Made by a program: the position numbers and the translations under genes. A stretch of DNA of 64,000 nucleotides from Phoronis australis. Lineage: Eukaryota; Phoronida; Phoronidae. This document shows, piece after piece, positions 52,370-64,000 of the stretch; within the stretch, counting starts at the first letter, position 1; every line of letters begins with the position of its first letter. The notes below the pieces were generated by a model. That model had not been told where the DNA came from, did not search any database, and saw only the letters and a program-made list of their open reading frames with translations. The DNA is taken from NCBI GenBank assembly GCA_002633005.1, contig NMRA01000083.1, forward strand, positions 260,896 to 324,895, read 5' to 3'.

Positions 52370-55300
52370 GTAAGGCTTCTTCCTGGTTTGTCATTAGCTG
52401 CACTTGATTTTTTCTTTGTGTGCATGCAGAGCCAGACATCTAATTGGTTGGTTGTCCAGAGGTTGTCACTAGAACCAATCACATTTCTTAGATGGTTGAT
52501 TTAGGATAACCCGGTATTTGCTGAGATGAAATCAAGTGCTACAGATTGCCATTTGATATCCTGACAATTTCATAATTATATTTTTTTAGTTGGCATCTAT
52601 ACTCAAAGTCTGCCAGACTTCTAGAATACTCCACCATTTACTCGTTAAAATAGCCAATAAACAATACTTTAAGAGACTTTACAGTCCTGGGCCTCTTTGA
52701 CATTGGTAGGTAATCTGTCTCACATTCATAAATTGAGTGATTGTTGAGCATGTGTCTTGTTTCCAGTTCACTGCAAAATGGCATTTTTAGATTAGTACCT
52801 ATTAAGTAAATCAAATGTTGGACATTAAACAGGATAACAAAGGCAAAAAGCAATCTGATATAACTGGGAATCTGCTTGAATAAAATGTAAATTTCATTAT
52901 TTTAGGATAAACTGATGAAAGAAGAGAAGGCGTCCAAGTTCAACCTAAACAAGTTGAACCACCAGTGGCGTAACATTATGCGAGAAGCTAAGTCTAAAGA
53001 ATTGAAGAAAGACATTGAGATCCTGAGCCAGACATTTGAGAGGATTGTGGATAGAAAGGAGAGTGTAATCAAGTCACTGGCCAAGGACTTGGTTGAGGCT
53101 GAGGAGCAGTACGCTATGGCACTCCGCCACCATCTACAGAACGTAGACAGCCTTATTGGTAGGGTGATCATACTATTCAATCAGCAACCCACAATGTGTG
53201 TATTGCGATCAATAATTTCTGGTCTGCAATCAGTCATTGGTTATTTTCTAAAACACAATCTGCCAATCAATACCAATTTAAAGGATCAAACTGAGTTGAA
53301 GAAATGATTTTGAGCGTGCAAATTTCTTTGCCCGTGTTGAACCCGCCATAAAGTCATCTTCAGTCAAAGAAGCTACTCTTTTGATTTAGACCACTTTGCA
53401 TTACAAAACTGGTCTTAATGAGTTTTCTTATTTTGGTAAGAGGTAATTTCTGGGATGTGTAACATCTGATTTGAGACCGTGGTTGGTGCGACATAAAATG
53501 GCCTACTGTGACGAACTATCTGAGCTGAGTATGGAATAAGTGGAGATCAGTTTTATAACAGTAAGGACTCTCAATCAAATGTTAGTTTTCTTGCTGAACA
53601 CGAGTCTAGTTATAGCAACTTAATTTAAGAGAGATATGTGAGCGTGTGTGCATATGTGTGTTATAACCATCTGATTCACAGCTTCGATATTTTGATATGG
53701 TATTCAAATGCTCAACTCAGTTGGTTAGGGAGCATGTGACATACTTCCAGATTATTTATATGGAGAATATACAGAGTTGGAAGTCCATGTACTATAATCT
53801 CTGGTATAGGACATAGTTTATTATGATTTCAGATGGCTGGTGTCTGTTGCTAGATTGACAGAGTGGCATTGTTGTCACTGCGCCCAGTTTGCAGGGATTT
53901 CAGCTGGTTTAGCCAGTAGCTAAACTTAATGAGTGATGTGGCAATTTCTAATTCCAAAAAACAAAACGTATTCCATCCTCATTCATCTTCATTGTGTTGC
54001 TGTTGTTGAATCAAAAGATTTATGTATTTAATATTCTGAAAATTTACATTCAAGTTTTCACGGTATGCTCTGTTTTGTTTTTAGATTTACAAACTCAGCG
54101 TCTTAACACACTTCAAGAAGAATACGATGAAGAACTGGAAGTTCTGAAGAAAGAGTTTGACACAGAGAGAGCGCTGATGATTGAACAGCACTTAAGTGAA
54201 ATGAACGACCTGGCAGACATTTTGTTTGCCATGGAACAGAACTTCAATGAGCGGGAGAATGATGCCAAATCGGAGTTCCAGAGCATGAGAGACGAAATTA
54301 AGAATAAGGTAGTCTTTATGAGCAATTCATCATGCATCATGATCTATGTGCCTTTAATGTATTAGTTACCATTTACTGGTCGAGGTACACAAGCGAAAGT
54401 CACGAGTCTTGGTCAGCTATTGTTTTCAAGATTTCTCCATTATCTGTCAAAACACCACATACTCATTTAGACTGGTCCTGGTCTTCATGAGGAAATAAAA
54501 TAAGTGACACTCACGAGGCTAAACAACTGGTATTCTTAAATAATTTGCGCATTTCATATTACGTGTGCATGGCTTTTAAAGTCGATTGTGAACTATTTAG
54601 CTTATTGTCCAAGACTATATCAGTACAGGTAGTGTTAATATAAGTGTTAATAATGGTATCATTGTTTTTATTATTGTCATTAAGATTATCGTATAAAATT
54701 ACGGGCAGATGCTGAAAATGTTTTAGAGGTGTTATCTTCTTATCATCTCTAGCAGTCTAAATTCTGTGCTCACGACCATTTACTATAAACACTGGGCCAA
54801 GTGCGGATGGTATATTAGAGGCTTCCTGTCACACTGTACATATCGTTAGTGTGTCGAAAGGCTTGATGAGCAAGTGGTGCTCATCACTGTAATTGAAATC
54901 TGACTGTGATTATCTGTCTATGTCCGTCTCCATAGAACCTGGAAGAGAAGCACGCACTGCGTGTGACCCTGGAGTCAGCCGTTGAGAACCTGTGGCAGGA
55001 ATTTCAGAAGGCTCTGAAGAACTACAACGAGACGACCGAAGATCGAAAGAACTCATTTGAGAACCTCAAGGCCAAAGATGAGAAGAGTGCCAAGGAAATT
55101 GAGATGCAGATGAGAAAGTTGCAGAGGATATCGGTGAGTTGACGAGAATTGTTATTGAGTTTGTCCCTGGGTGCTTGTGTATGGCTGTTGCATCACAAAT
55201 GGCAGTTGGCCTCTCCAAACATCCTTTTAAAAGACTGCATGATTCAACTTTGTGGTGATAGACTGTCACGTTGCCTCCATACCTCCTGTGTCTGGTCCAA

Positions 55301-58300
55301 ATTTCTTAGTTTTTGGCAGACGTGCGACTTCATGCTCGTTCATATATAACCTAATGATATTAAGAGTTTCTATAAAACGAATCCATCCATTTTTAATTTT
55401 TTTACTATCTTGATGGACTAGCCTATTGAAACCAGTGTTAATGGCTTGGTCAGTTCATAGTTCTTAGAGTACATATAAGCTGCTTTGCATTTTGGTAGGG
55501 GACAGAGATGTGCGGATGATGGGTTTGCTAGTTAACAAGCGTATTATATCTGAATATATCTTTAAAATCAAAACATAACATTTCAACGGAATGAAATTGT
55601 TTGAGACAAGTTTGATCCAAGAATCATATTGTCAGCCTTCAGTTTCAGGACAGCTATTTGGTTTGGAGCTCATTTAGCATGAGCTTTTAGGTGATTAGTA
55701 AATAGCAATTAGAACTAAACCTATACTACTGGGCTAAAATGAAAGTGAGGGATACCTTGGGAACATGGCCATTTTCAGTGGAGTGTGCTTGAAGTTATTG
55801 TGCCCCAAGGCTGCAGACTAGATCAAATATCATTCACGGTGTTTTTAGCATATCCCATTTGGAACGGTGGTGTATACCCTAATGCACTTTTAAGGCTTAA
55901 TGATCTACTTTCATCTATTAAATGTTGAGTACTCTAAACAGACTAACCGCATTCATGTTTCTGTCACCAGGAGAACATTGCCAATCTGAAAGCCAAGATG
56001 GCTTTGAATGCCAGAGAGTGTGAGGAAAGGAACCGCCAGCTGCGAGAGGAAAGGGAAGCCATGTTGGCTCACTTCCAAGAGTTAAAAGGTCAAATGAACA
56101 AACTGAGAGAGGCGGAGAGATTACAACTCACCAAACTGACATTAGAAAGTAACGCAGCGATAAAAGAACTCAAGAGGAAAACTGAAAAGGTGAGTTCCAA
56201 TATTAACTATATTGAGGTTCACTGCCCGATTTTTTATTCAGTGCCAGACTTTAAGCTAGTGAGCACAGGCGCAATTTCCTGGTAACCATGAAAATAGTCC
56301 AGAAATTATTGCACATGCTCAGTTTGATACACAGTGCAGGTCTTTTTGGAAAAATGAGGCAAACCTGGTGGTACTTTTAATCATCAGTAATGTGGTAAGA
56401 TTACCAAGAAACTAAAAGGTTGGATCTTATTTCTTTAGCTTTATTTTGTATAACTTAATATGTCAATAAATGCATTGAAAGTGACGCATCCATGAGCAAT
56501 ATGCATCTTTATTAGCTTGGTTACATCAAACGACGTAAAAATTTAGCCTCGACTGAACACTGCATGCAGCGTCACATGCATGTTCTCTACGTGGAATCAC
56601 TGTGCACAAATGTTATGCGCAGTCAGATGTCAAGTTACAACTGTTGTGCTTGGCTGTTACAGTAAATTTAAAGTAATGTGCTATGATCAGCAATGCGAAT
56701 GTTGTATTTGAAGCAGCTCTCTTATGTCATTTTTGTTGCTTTTGTTAACTGGCTTTTCAATATTTAAAGTCATGCAAATACTACATAGCATTGGTTTTGA
56801 CCATAAAACATTGTGTCACCTATGTACTTAGTTATAAACAGATATTATTGTCGACATGAATTGTGTTATATTTAATGTATTGTTGATCAATAATAGGGAG
56901 AGAAAATTATTAAACTGGCCGAGATGTGTCGTAAACTTGAGACTGAAGAAGAGAAAGTGTTACCATTCTATGCGTCATCGCTGACTCAGGATGAAAAGGA
57001 TGACGTACAGGCAGCAATTGAGGAGGCCCCGTCACAGCCATTGGCGGCAGTGAGTATTGCAAGAACTGAATTGATTGTCTCACAGTTATGGATACTGGAT
57101 GACTGGAATTGCTAACATTTGCAAAAAGTCTGAGATAAGCTATAGTCGAACAACAACAAACCCTCCTGGGACCAACCTTTCTGTAACTGAAGTTTGCTGT
57201 AATAAACTCAATGCATGCGCAGTGCGTTGTGGAATAAAATGTTATGAGCCAGCGAATGTCATGAAGGTGAGGTCTGTTGAAGCGGGTTGAATGGAATACA
57301 CATTTAGTATATACAGGTGGCCCTGTGGTGATGCTTATAGACTAATATTGTGGAAATAGAGGTTGAAACTTTGGACCATCACTTATAGTCCTTCATATAC
57401 ACATGAAAAGCACATTGTAGATAGCATAATGCAATATCTTTATTTTTGCGAATATAGTTTACCACTAGCGTTCATGCTGAGTGATTCGATTGTTATTGTA
57501 TGGTTAGATTGCTGTCATTTTGTTCTGTAGTGTTCCTGTTCACCTATATCAACAGAGCAACAGCAACTGTGTATTTGCTATGATGTTTAGTATTTTAGTA
57601 CTCATAACTGCTTGTTGCCATGGAATTAACAGCGTAGCATGGTGGCTTGAACGTTGAATGTTAAAGAACATCTACAGTGCCGCACTATAATTATACATAC
57701 CGGTATCATAAACGTTGAATAAACCTGTTGAGGTCATGGTTCAATGAACTTTTACTAGCCAAACAAACGTGTCCTGTGGATAATTAACTTTCAAAGTTCC
57801 TGTTCCCTAGGCCCTCTAGTTCAGTATAAAAATGTTACCATCTTACATAATTAAGACATTCATGGTTTGTTTTTTGCAGATAATGCATGAATATGTAGCT
57901 TTGGAGAACTTCTGGAAGCGATACAACAAAGTTTTACTAGACAAGTGTGCACTTGAAAAAGAAAAATCTGTGATGGTTCGAGAGAACCAACAGCTTCGTA
58001 ACCTACTTAAACAATACTTGGACGGAATATCAGTCAACGATGAGATATTGAGCCAAGTCAACCCGCTGTTTGTGGTGAACCAGAGGACTAATGTCAAGTA
58101 AGTGGTGCTATGTTACGCATAATTTAGTTGTTGAAAACCAAACTTGTTAAATACACGTCAGCGTTGTCTGGTGACTGTTTTGATGCAGTCTACCGACACC
58201 TTTGTCGCTTGTTTAACCAGTTTCGTTTCCACGAAGGGCTACGGCCTACTTATTCTGATTTCAACAACTGTGTGTTTAAGATGGTGTGGTTTGCATCACT

Positions 58301-59275
58301 AAAGATTTCGGTAAACCAAAACGATGACCGGCATTTTTGCCAAACTGTGGTGAGAGCATTATGCTCCCAAATCTTTGTACTGTGTATGTCTGTCTAATAT
58401 TGGATATCTGCTCCATTGTACCTACTGAGCTCCTTAGCAATCGTCCTGAAACTTGTCAGATGTGTTATCACCAAGGACATAACATTTGCGACGTCTTTTT
58501 CTGAATTTGTTTGCTGCTTTTCTGTAACTCACGAAGGAAATGAGAACCTAAAATGTCAATGCTTTTTGCGATGACCGATTGGAAGCACATAAAGTTGTTT
58601 CTGTAGTCCAGATGTTAGCTATTACATTTAGTTGAAGATCATTACACAAATCAAAACATTCTGTTCATTCCAATACCTTATGCAGTCTGGGGTCCGTTTC
58701 ACGAAATGTGGCTTTTGAGTCGGTGTTGTGCTCCACACTACTATTCACGAGAAATGGTTAAATCTCATTTGAGCAAAATTGCAGTCTCTGAGAACATATA
58801 TTACATAACTGACAATTTCTAAGTTAATTAAATTCAGTAAATTATTTCTAGACTGCCATGCTCTCATAATTACTTCTCTAAACCTTTTTTTCAGCAATTG
58901 TGAAGTGAGAGCGCAAGACAAATTTCTGTCTTAAAAGTCATTTTCCTGAAGTTTGGCACTCCCATGGATTTTTGTGAATTATCGTCTCATTTCTTCTGAA
59001 AATCTGTCTAAGGACAAATGTCAAGAGTTCACAACATCTCCTTTGAAACATTTCTAAATATGGAGCTTATATTCTAATGGGAATATCAAATATTTATCGT
59101 CGCTTGTGATACTGGACATAAATGTGACATTCGAGGGATTTCTCTAGTTTGTGTAATGACCGTCTATTTATTCCATTGCAGGATGAATGTGCCGGTTGTT
59201 GATCCGCGTGTGAAGAGACCCCCACAGACTGTGATAGAGGCAGCTCATGCAGTCAAGCACGTACTGAAGTCATAG
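52238..59275 (+). CDS. CCDC65: Dynein regulatory complex subunit 2 (complete, 8 exons)
   Basis: Exons 52238-52369, 52906-53158, 54085-54308, 54936-55133, 55971-56189, 56897-57049, 57880-58097 and 59182-59275 join in phase to 496 residues (human CCDC65 about 484). Family knowledge: DRC2/CCDC65 pairs with DRC1 as the coiled-coil core of the nexin-dynein regulatory complex linking axonemal doublets in motile cilia and flagella. Seen: the start [66 protein letters not shown] (across a junction), [77 protein letters not shown] and a [10 protein letters not shown] tail, all colinear with vertebrate CCDC65. A predicted RFX X-box lies upstream at 50110-50124. Confidence 0.97.
52906..53158 (+). CDS. 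CCDC65: CCDC65 exon 2
   Basis: Acceptor attttag; begins [20 protein letters not shown] and ends DSLI plus one base before GTAGGG. It includes [14 protein letters not shown] and [19 protein letters not shown], the most conserved N-terminal coiled-coil block. The open frame runs past the donor into the intron. Confidence 0.94.
53374..53587. mobile_element. Same MITE family in CCDC65 intron 2 (degraded right end)
   Basis: The left end actcttttgatttagaccac is well kept. The right end (ggagatcagttttataacag to ctcaatcaaatgttag) is eroded. Confidence 0.5.
54085..54308 (+). CDS. CCDC65: CCDC65 exon 3
   Basis: Acceptor gtttttag; the first two bases complete an Asp codon, then [35 protein letters not shown] and [12 protein letters not shown]. 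The donor is AATAAG|GTAGTC. Confidence 0.94.
54936..55133 (+). CDS. CCDC65: CCDC65 exon 4
   Basis: 66 codons between ctccatag and TCG|GTGAGT, beginning [20 protein letters not shown] and containing [17 protein letters not shown] and [16 protein letters not shown]. It has no in-frame early ATG-led open frame, so it is easily missed. Confidence 0.94.
55971..56189 (+). CDS. CCDC65: CCDC65 exon 5
   Basis: 73 codons between gtcaccag and GAAAAG|GTGAGT, beginning [20 protein letters not shown] and ending [18 protein letters not shown]. Confidence 0.93.
56897..57049 (+). CDS. CCDC65: CCDC65 exon 6
   Basis: 51 codons between caataatag and [32 protein letters not shown] and [16 protein letters not shown], then an Ala/Glu/Pro-rich stretch. 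Vertebrates have GEKILRLAEICRKFETEEEK. Confidence 0.94.
57880..58097 (+). CDS. CCDC65: CCDC65 exon 7
   Basis: Acceptor gttttttgcag; encodes [20 protein letters not shown] and [20 protein letters not shown], matching vertebrate [16 protein letters not shown] and [20 protein letters not shown]. The donor is GTCAA|GTAAGT. Confidence 0.95.
59182..59275 (+). CDS. CCDC65: CCDC65 exon 8 and stop
   Basis: Acceptor ccattgcag; a Lys codon is completed, then [20 protein letters not shown] and [13 protein letters not shown]. Vertebrates end with YTIIEAAHVVSHTL. Confidence 0.92.
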
Positions 59276-59428
59276 CTGCAGCCTGTAATGGAGTGTCGAG
59301 GGGAGCGGTCTCTCAAAACAACTGTTTTGTTCACCTAACAATTGTGTTCATCTTTATGTATATTGTGCACGACACATTACACATTCCTGTTGTAAATATG
59401 TTTTACTGCTAAAAGCAGTTTGCTACAA

Positions 59429-59434
59429 AATAAA
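59429..59434 (+). terminator. CCDC65 poly(A) signal (AATAAA)
   Basis: Canonical AATAAA 154 bases after the stop, in an AT-rich 3' UTR. Confidence 0.65.
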
Positions 59435-60013
59435 TTATTCATAAAAAAATTTCATTTGCCCTTTCAACATGTGGGTGGCGATTTGTAACAAAACGTTTCA
59501 AGTACCTATGGTCCTCTCCATATTATGCTCTTCACACAAAGAGGTTGGCACACGGTTCTCTGCAACCAACACCGTCTCATGTTCATAAAAACACACAGCT
59601 ATTCCCCACGAGTATTGATTCAAGTGTTAACTCACAATGAGTACAATAACAGTACTGTTGTTTTAAATCCATTCCTCAAATATCATTTAAGCTGCTTCAT
59701 ACCAACTTTTTGCAATAAATTACGAGATTAACTTTCGATTTTAACTACTTGCTGAAACTCGGCTTGTTCCCAACTTAGTAAAAAATGATTTCCGCAGTTG
59801 GGAAGAATTTGCAGTTCCTTGGTTGAGGCCATGCTCAGTGCATGAAACGACTTATTGAGCTCGTTCCCGAGCAATAACAGTCAGTTCTTCACAACCCCAA
59901 AAATCACGACTCATCTAGTGAGTAAGGTACACTTTGAGACCAATTGCACGACAGAAAGTGATACATGCCCACTCCTAAATCCGATTGGATTCCTGTGTTC
60001 GAACAGTGGTTCT

Positions 60014-60080
60014 GAAGGCTCTGTGAACTAAAGTGTCTGCACGGTTAGCAGAAGGTCTTAAGTTCGAGTCTTGGATGGGG
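60014..60080 (+). repeat. tRNA-like SINE head
   Basis: aactaaagtgtctgcacgg then agcagaaggtc and aagttcgagtcttgg look like A box, anticodon arm end and B box in tRNA order. Degenerate. Confidence 0.4.
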
Positions 60081-60648
60081 CAGAAATCTTGTCAGACTTA
60101 TTCATTAGGTCATATGATGTGGCCAACAGGTGGCATGCAGACCAGACTTAAAAATGTGAACAGAAAGTAATCTAAATCAAGTTGTTTGTAGACAGAAAGT
60201 GGGGCTATAACAGCTTAAAGGTTAAACAAAAGAAAACAAAAAGGTTAGGGAATGACTATTAATTGTCTTAATTGCAAAATAACAATATCTGTATTGAACT
60301 AAAGGAATTATTCAATTTCAAATTGCATTTAATGCAAATCATTATTAACAACAAATAATTTTCTAACATAACTCTCTAAGCTAGTGGCAGTCTAGTTTTC
60401 TAAAGTGGTGACTAGCGATGTAAGCCATGACCTGAGTCATATTCGCATGAGAATTTTAGAAGGCATGAATAAGAAAAAATGTTTCGTCAGGTTGTTTCCA
60501 ATCTATATACTTGAACCAGCATCTGTATTTTTCCACTTGACTTCCTAAATAACAATTTAAAATTTCATGTACTGTTGACAGTAACACTTCAAAGTAATGC
60601 TTCCTCAACCATTATCTAGACGATTGCGGAACACGCATCTTTTACAAT

Positions 60649-60801
60649 TCAGCAGTACAGTAACGATCTGCGTGCTACCACAGCAGATGCACGCTCAACA
60701 TTGGTCAGTGGCAGGCCTACACAGATTGCGATGTTGACTAAAGTGTCGGAACTGTCTAGTAAGTGGCTGATCTGGCAGCGACCCAAGCAGTGAACACGTC
60801 C
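60649..60801 (-). CDS. Possible 3'-terminal exon of an unidentified minus-strand gene
   Basis: On the minus strand, ttctctttgtgttttag is a good acceptor followed by an open stretch (HCLGRCQISHLLDSSDTLVN, then IAICVGLPLTNVERASAVVA and RRSLLYC) to TGA at 60651-60649. Composition is protein-like with a hydrophobic run, but I recognise no family, found no partner exon and saw no clear poly(A) signal. Confidence 0.15.
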   Translation of the reverse strand, partial: GRVHCLGRCQISHLLDSSDTLVNIAICVGLPLTNVERASAVVARRSLLYC

Positions 60802-63229
60802 CTAAAACACAAAGAGAATCAACAGTTTACGAAAGGCGTCTCTCAAAACAAAATCACTGCATAATGATTCACCAATTGAGAAGATTTGACCACCAACTTG
60901 TCAAGTTGATAAGGCCAAAAAATAATAGCATAATTTGTTCTGGTCTGTGTTTTTTGAAAACTGATGCAATATTTTTTTAGTTCTCCGTATCTTCAAAAGA
61001 GAAAAGATTAACAGATGTAGGCTGAAATAGGTCGTGACCATTCCTTTTTATTGCCCCAGCATCACCTGACATCACCTGAAATAGGTCAGGATCCTCCTGT
61101 GTTCTACAAAACGTCACATGATGTCAGCGTGAGTTTCAAAATGAGTCGGGTGCAGACCCGAACCAAGTACGCAAGTTTTTGGTCAAACTACTATTAATCA
61201 TTTTAAGATGTATACAGCAGAGCTATATTTAAGCGCTTGAACACAATATGCATTAAAGAAACAAAAATTCAAGGCCCTAATATAACCAACAAAGAGTGCA
61301 TATAGATGCACAGACATAAATTATATCGCAAACAGCAAATACCCATGATATTGCTGGGTAAGAACATGAACAGGTGCAGGAAAAACTGCATAACTTTGGT
61401 AATCTCTCACATGACCATATTTCCAAGCATAGCATTATAAGAACGAAGCAGTTATGTCTACGTTTGGATATATCAAGGTACACGTAAAACACACATTTCA
61501 ATAGCAGATTATTGAGCAGAAACAATTGACTGCCTTCTCCGAGCTTGGCATACATGTCAACTGCTATGGTTTTTTACACATCTCTGCTGTTTTTTTCCAT
61601 CGTTGTAATGTTACGCTGTGGCGCTAGAAATGCTACCCTATTTGTGGAACCACTGTTTCTTTTCCATTGAAAATCCACGTGAAAAACCTAGGTCTGAGCT
61701 GCATTCTTGTGAAACAGCCGACATAGGGAAGGGAAATTTAACAAAATGGGTGGTGTCAGGTGGCAGGGCATTGCTCATGCGTGACTGCCGCTGCTTCTAC
61801 CACTTTGCTACCTTTTTGAAACCGTTGCCATGGTAAGAGTAAAAACGAGCAGAGACGTATTGTTTAGTCTTGGTAGTGAACGAATGAAAGGAAATGACGA
61901 GAAGATAAAAAGTGTGTACCATTAACTACTAGTTTCTGGTGGTATGCAAAAAAGACGATGCAACCTGCCAGTGCATTGCACACCAAAGCACAACCACAAT
62001 TAAATAACAAGCGGTACCCTATGCACCAATGCTGCTGAAATGAAATGTCATCCCGGCGTATTGTGCAATCAGCCCATATACCAATAGGGGACCGGTAAGT
62101 ATGAATCAAAACCAAAAGGGATAACATCTCATGACTTTCATAAACTTTTTAATTATAGTATACTGTAACATAACTCAAGCAGAAAATTCTAGACCACTGC
62201 TAGCAATACATCACCAGCTTTCCTATCTGACTCATATGGGCTTTTCATCAGTGGCACGTCCTACCCATATGTAATATTAACTGAATTTAATACTATCTTA
62301 AGGAACTGACAAAATTTCCATGAGCTGCTCATCAAATCTAACAGGGCGGAAAGGTAGTAAATTTGTGTTATTAAAAAAATTGTTAAATTTGGTCCTGATA
62401 AATGCTATCATTTTCAACTAAATTGACAGTTACAGTTGGATGTTTTATTGTTCAATTTTAGCTAAGCTTAAAACTTCACTAGCCAAACATTCTTCTTTCT
62501 GGTGATTTCTTATAAATTTGAGAATGCAGTTACTTTGAACTAATCTTTCATGTTCTCTTGAACGATGAAATTATGAATGCTTGCAAAATTCGAGATTAAA
62601 GAGCCACTGGCAAAATGATAGAATGCACGGATCACGTAAAAATTTCATAATCTTTTTGGCTAAGTTAATATTCAATTAGATGTCGAAATTTATAACAGTT
62701 TATGATATTTTCGAATTTTGTGACAGCTATTGTCTTCTTGTATCTTTTTGGTGTCTTGGTTAACGTACATTACAAGTGAGCTATGTCTGCTTACTCATAA
62801 AATCACATATAAAATATGGGAAAATAACTAAATAAACTAAACGGATGGTACTAATTTCTTACAACTTATCAAAAATAGCATCCAAACTGGTGTACCCGTA
62901 AAGTCAACGTGTGTCTTTTCAGTTTGGTTGTGTCAATTAACGTAATAACGGAGCCTCAGGTAAACATTGACTATGCCATGCTAAGTCTAGATGATAAATA
63001 CTTACTGACAATGATTAACCACACACTGACTGCTGCAGTACTCATTGTCCCAAAGAGGGCTCTCTATGGCTGGGTTGGAACAGCTGTCAAATTCACACAA
63101 CGTAATTGGCTGCTGAAATGGAAAACATACTGCATCAAAAAGGTATAAACAGTGTGAGAACTCAGCAGACACATAAAATGCAAAAACATCATGGTACTTG
63201 TAGAATGACAACCTTAAGGTAATTCGTTT

Positions 63230-63850
63230 GGAAAAAACCTCAGAATAAGCTTCCAAAATGGTAATCAGATTTGTCCAATGCTCTTCACAATAGGAACACA
63301 CCTGCCAGGTTCCAAGTTTCAACAAGTACCGGTAACTTGGTATAAGGAAGATGCAAAGGAAACTGTAATTCCCACCAGAGGGCATATTTGTCAGATCTGT
63401 TTGAACATCAACATCAGGGGGGGTTCTCAAAGGGAATACATTAGCAAGTTGCATGATCAGCAGTTCCATTAAATAACTTTAATAGTAGATATCGAGGCAA
63501 ACATAGAGAAAACTACAATTGTCACTAATGGGCATAATTAGTTGAATCCATCTGAAAATCATCACCAGTCACGCCTTCCATGACAGGAACGCATCTGTCA
63601 AAATTCATGCTGATCCTTCAAGTGGTATGGTGTACAGTGAAAAATAATAAAATTGCCACTATGGGGCGCCGCACAGGTAGGATCTGTCTCAAAATGAGCA
63701 GGTGCAGTTCTCCTGTATACATAAAAATTTCCTGAAAAATCCATCAAGTAACTTGAAACATAAACAGGCAAATGCAAAACGAATGTGAAGATCCGTCAAG
63801 GGGTTTGGGAGATAGAGAGGTGGGCTACTTGACAGAAACAACATGTTTTT
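63230..63850 (-). repeat. Degenerate relatives of the 42.7-43.5 kb repeat
   Basis: Inverted orientation: gaatccatctgaaaatc (63546) matches the inverse of gattttcagatggattc, and three blocks of the form cacyanagggca or cactatggggc recur at about 63373, 63523 and 63657, each followed by atctg or gatct. A 155-codon minus open frame across this region is probably fortuitous. Confidence 0.5.
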
Positions 63851-64000
63851 GAGGTTACATAAAAAGCCTTTATCAGAAACTTGGCCCCTTTCAAGGCACT
63901 TTATACTTCGTCAATAGATTTGTATAAGAACTGCTGCCATTATCAATTCAACTTATCATGAAAACTAATCTAAGTTCCTATGCATTTGCATTGACCACAG

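Larger units (their letters stand above)
59435..64000. other. 3' flank of CCDC65: no confident gene
   Basis: Contains a degenerate SINE head, a doubtful minus exon and degenerate repeats near the end. A strong plus-strand donor-like ACCG|GTAAGTAT at 62094 has a stop just before it in the best frame and no exon could be built. Confidence 0.5.

Noticed and set aside
53716-53790. A-box-like sequence (caactcagttggttaggg), possible tRNA or SINE
   Set aside because: No good B box at the expected distance and no cloverleaf pairing.
61864-62127. Minus open frame with a membrane-like segment (CALVCNALAGCIVFFAYHQ)
   Set aside because: Suggestive of a membrane protein, but there is no convincing acceptor, donor or neighbouring exon.
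63002-63469. 155-codon minus open frame
   Set aside because: Lies in degenerate repeat DNA; the peptide has no domain, signal or cysteine pattern I recognise.

Overview
The window is animal (metazoan) nuclear DNA: AT-rich, with short GT-AG-bounded exons spread through long introns and intergenic DNA full of small inverted-repeat elements. Gene content (a SWAP70/DEF6-type protein, C-type lectins, aspartate dehydrogenase, the ciliary dynein-regulator DRC2/CCDC65) and the many non-autonomous DNA transposons suggest a marine invertebrate such as a cephalochordate, hemichordate or lophotrochozoan. The species cannot be fixed from the sequence. All gene models were assembled by hand from translated similarity plus splice-site and reading-phase consistency.

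Layout. (1) 1-10720: no recognisable coding exon; several repeat families, including a complete 1.4 kb TA-flanked inverted-repeat transposon. (2) 10721-37846, plus strand: exons 2 to 9 of a SWAP70/DEF6 homologue (EF-hand-like region, PH domain, long Glu/Lys/Arg-rich coiled coil, conserved C-terminal tail). The first exon, about 33 codons, was not found. (3) 23.1-32.6 kb, minus strand, inside the 11.6 kb SWAP70 intron: two intact two-exon secreted C-type lectin genes and a decayed third copy, part of a tandem duplication with a unit of about 3.9 kb. (4) 37847-43606: intergenic, with inverted-repeat elements and tandem duplications. (5) 43607-49876, minus strand: a complete eight-exon ASPDH gene (284 aa). 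(6) 52238-59275, plus strand: a complete eight-exon CCDC65/DRC2 gene (496 aa). ASPDH and CCDC65 are head to head; between them lies a textbook RFX X-box (50110-50124) followed by a plausible 5' UTR donor. (7) 59276-64000: no confident gene; SINE-like and degenerate repeats.

The genes do not form a pathway. SWAP70 is a phosphoinositide- and actin-linked signalling protein, the lectins are secreted sugar-binding proteins, ASPDH is a metabolic dehydrogenase, and CCDC65 belongs to the nexin-dynein regulatory complex of motile cilia. The most interesting signals are structural: the nested antisense lectin duplication, dated relative to transposon insertions by an empty site; a six-copy 79-bp minisatellite that multiplies a SWAP70 splice donor; the X-box at the ASPDH/CCDC65 divergent promoter; and a dense set of small transposon families. 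I found no convincing evidence of a wholly new biological system.
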